Under the pieces are notes generated by a model that saw only the letters and a program-made list of their open reading frames with translations, was not told the origin of the DNA and ran no database searches. Below are positions 5,488-6,988 of a stretch of 6,988 nucleotides of DNA, piece by piece. The position numbers and the translations under genes were made by a program. The number at the start of each line of letters is the position of its first letter. Within the stretch, counting starts at the first letter, position 1. This DNA is from RYN-433 sp036558265 (lineage in GTDB: Bacteria > Planctomycetota > Phycisphaerae > Tepidisphaerales > Tepidisphaeraceae), in assembly GCA_036558265.1 (NCBI GenBank), contig DATBFY010000700.1, forward strand, positions 1 through 6,988. Direction: 5' to 3'.

Positions 5488-6988
5488 ATGCGCCGACGCG
5501 TGTTCCAGGCTGAGACACTTTTCGGGCCCGAAATCACTGAGCGCGAGTTGCTGGGTATCGCAAAGGAACTCGGTGCGGAGGAGGTGCCGGGTTGGGGGCA
5601 GAGCGAGCGCGCGCTTCTCCGCGACCTTCCGCGGCCGGGCCGCACCTTGGTCAACGAGTTCCGCGCCAGCATCCTCGCCGGCGGTGACCCGATGGGGGAC
5701 GCGTTCTGCGAGATCCGCTCGCGCGAACACCGCCGACAACTTGGCGCCACGTACACGCCCCACCTTGTCGTACGTGCGATGCTCGATTGGTGCACCGTGC
5801 ATCAGCCGCCCGCTCGAGTGGTCGACCCGGGATGCGGGTCGGCGCGCTTCCTGCTGGACGCGGCGAGCCGATTTCCACGTGCATCGCTAGTTGGGATTGA
5901 CGTAGACCCGGTCGCTTCGATCATCGCGCGGGGCAATCTGTCCGCGTTCAATCTCGCTGGGCGGAGTGAGGTCAAACTTCTGGATTTTCGTGACCTCAAG
6001 CTGCACGAGCAGTTCAGCCCCACGCTATTCGTGGGAAATCCTCCATACGTGCGGCACCATCAGATCGAGCCGAAATGGAAGCATTGGCTGACGCAGAAGG
6101 CGCGCGGGCTCGGCCTCCCGGTGAGCCAGTTGTGTGGATTACATCTGCACTTCTTCCTGGCAACGGCGCTGCTCGCAAAGCCCGGTGACTTTGGCGCGTA
6201 CATCACTGCGGCGGAGTGGATGGACGTGAACTATGGCGAATTGCTCAGAAAGCTAGCAATCCGACAACTCGGTGTCAGGAGCGTCACGGTCGTCGAACCA
6301 ACCGCACAACCGTTTCCCAATGCCACGACGACGGCATGCATCACGTCATTCCTCCTTGGTAAGCCGCAAAAAACAATTAGCTTTTATCGCGTTGCAAGCG
6401 CCGCCGCCTTGGGAAAGCTGCCCGAGCCGAAGCGTGTTTCAACCGAGCGGCTGGAGTCGGAGTCTCGATGGAGCATCTTCACCACCTCGGGCTCGCGGGT
6501 TCCAAAGGGCTACGTCGAACTAGGTGAGCTATGCCGCGTTCATCGCGGCCAGGTCACTGGGGCAAACGACGTTTGGATCGCAGACCCGACCGTCGAGCTG
6601 CCTCAGCAGGTGCTGTTCCCTACGGTCACGCGCGCCCGGGAGCTGTTCGCCGCCGGCACGCGACTCGCCGATGCGACGCGCCTTCGGCGCGTGGTAGACC
6701 TGCCCGTCGATTTGGACGTCCTTGAGAAGGCGGATCGTCGCCTTGTCGATTCCTTTCTCGTGATCGCGAAGGCCAAGGGCGCGGATAGGGGATACGTCGC
6801 CGAGAAACGACGCGCGTGGTGGTCGGTCGGGTTGCGGACGCCTGCGCCCATCCTCTGCACGTACATGGCACGCAGACCACCGGCGTTCGTCGAGAATGAC
6901 GTCCACGCGCGGCACATCAACATCGCTCACGGCCTCTATCCGCGCGAACCTTTAGCAAAGACGTTGATTGGAAGGCTCGTCGCATTTC
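5488..6988 (+). CDS. N6-adenine DNA methyltransferase (3' end missing)
   Basis: A frame opens with ATG at 5488 and runs 500 codons without a stop to the right edge. The product should transfer a methyl group from S-adenosylmethionine to adenine in a specific DNA site. Motifs appear in the gamma-class order: GATYTP (86-91, motif X), DPGCGSARFL (113-122, motif I, SAM binding), IDVD with acidic Asp138, and NPPY (184-187, catalytic motif IV). FFLATALLAKPGD (from 222) and AEWMDVNYG (from 242) complete the Rossmann fold. From about 345, LGELCRVHRGQVTGANDVW starts a target-recognition-like region, followed by the AWWSVGLRTPAP segment near 443 and ARHINIAHGLYPRE. Motif I ends GSAR where GSGR is usual. 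Only 85 residues precede motif X, so there is no N-terminal nuclease as in Eco57I-type fusions; a separate nuclease may follow outside the window. A GTG at 5452 is a weaker alternative start. Codons such as AAA, ATT, TTT, TAT and CTA are commoner than in the neighbours, consistent with acquisition. Confidence 0.92.
   Translation, partial: MRRRVFQAETLFGPEITERELLGIAKELGAEEVPGWGQSERALLRDLPRPGRTLVNEFRASILAGGDPMGDAFCEIRSREHRRQLGATYTPHLVVRAMLDWCTVHQPPARVVDPGCGSARFLLDAASRFPRASLVGIDVDPVASIIARGNLSAFNLAGRSEVKLLDFRDLKLHEQFSPTLFVGNPPYVRHHQIEPKWKHWLTQKARGLGLPVSQLCGLHLHFFLATALLAKPGDFGAYITAAEWMDVNYGELLRKLAIRQLGVRSVTVVEPTAQPFPNATTTACITSFLLGKPQKTISFYRVASAAALGKLPEPKRVSTERLESESRWSIFTTSGSRVPKGYVELGELCRVHRGQVTGANDVWIADPTVELPQQVLFPTVTRARELFAAGTRLADATRLRRVVDLPVDLDVLEKADRRLVDSFLVIAKAKGADRGYVAEKRRAWWSVGLRTPAPILCTYMARRPPAFVENDVHARHINIAHGLYPREPLAKTLIGRLVAF

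Noticed and set aside
5414..5890. A 158-codon + strand frame before and inside the methyltransferase
   Set aside because: It lies in another frame over codons for the methyltransferase N-terminus, motif X and motif I. The Arg/Ser-rich product shows no domain.
6529..6930. A 133-codon antisense frame inside the methyltransferase target-recognition region
   Set aside because: The + strand frame here carries conserved methyltransferase segments, so the antisense frame is a shadow.

Overview
The window is GC-rich and tightly packed, and every convincing gene lies on the + strand. Its style (a very large alpha-2-macroglobulin-like protein, high GC, at least two start codons sitting just behind a -10-like hexamer) is compatible with a planctomycete or similar environmental bacterium. 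No rRNA or other marker gene is present, so the lineage is an inference only.

Layout: (1) bases 1-3797 hold the 3' part of a bacterial alpha-2-macroglobulin (A2M) gene whose start lies left of the window. It keeps a bait-like linker, an intact CxEQ thioester site and the C-terminal receptor-binding-like domain. (2) A 100-base gap contains a perfect 8-bp inverted repeat that overlaps the ribosome binding site of the next gene. (3) 3898-4245 encodes a small cytosolic cysteine-rich four-helix-bundle copper-storage protein (Csp3/DUF326 type, 16 Cys). (4) 4329-5285 encodes a lipoprotein with the M48 metallopeptidase layout, but the catalytic Glu of HExxH is replaced by Ala (HAYAH), so it is probably a pseudo-peptidase. 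(5) 5286-5487 is a 202-base spacer with a 10-bp terminator-like hairpin, a direct repeat and a promoter. (6) 5488 to the right edge is an N6-adenine DNA methyltransferase with a C-terminal target-recognition region. It runs off the window without a stop codon, so it is easily missed by callers that require a stop.

The genes do not form an obvious single pathway. The A2M protein and the M48-like lipoprotein both point to the cell envelope and protease biology, but the cytosolic copper protein lies between them and the lipoprotein gene appears to have its own promoter. The methyltransferase has more A/T-ending codons than its neighbours and follows a terminator. It may be the first gene of a restriction-modification or other defence module continuing to the right. 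No CRISPR array, tRNA, rRNA or insertion sequence was seen. No gene-free stretch exceeds 300 bases. I found no clear evidence of a wholly new system; the best leads are the degenerate M48 active site, the hairpin over the copper-protein ribosome binding site, and whatever lies downstream of the methyltransferase.
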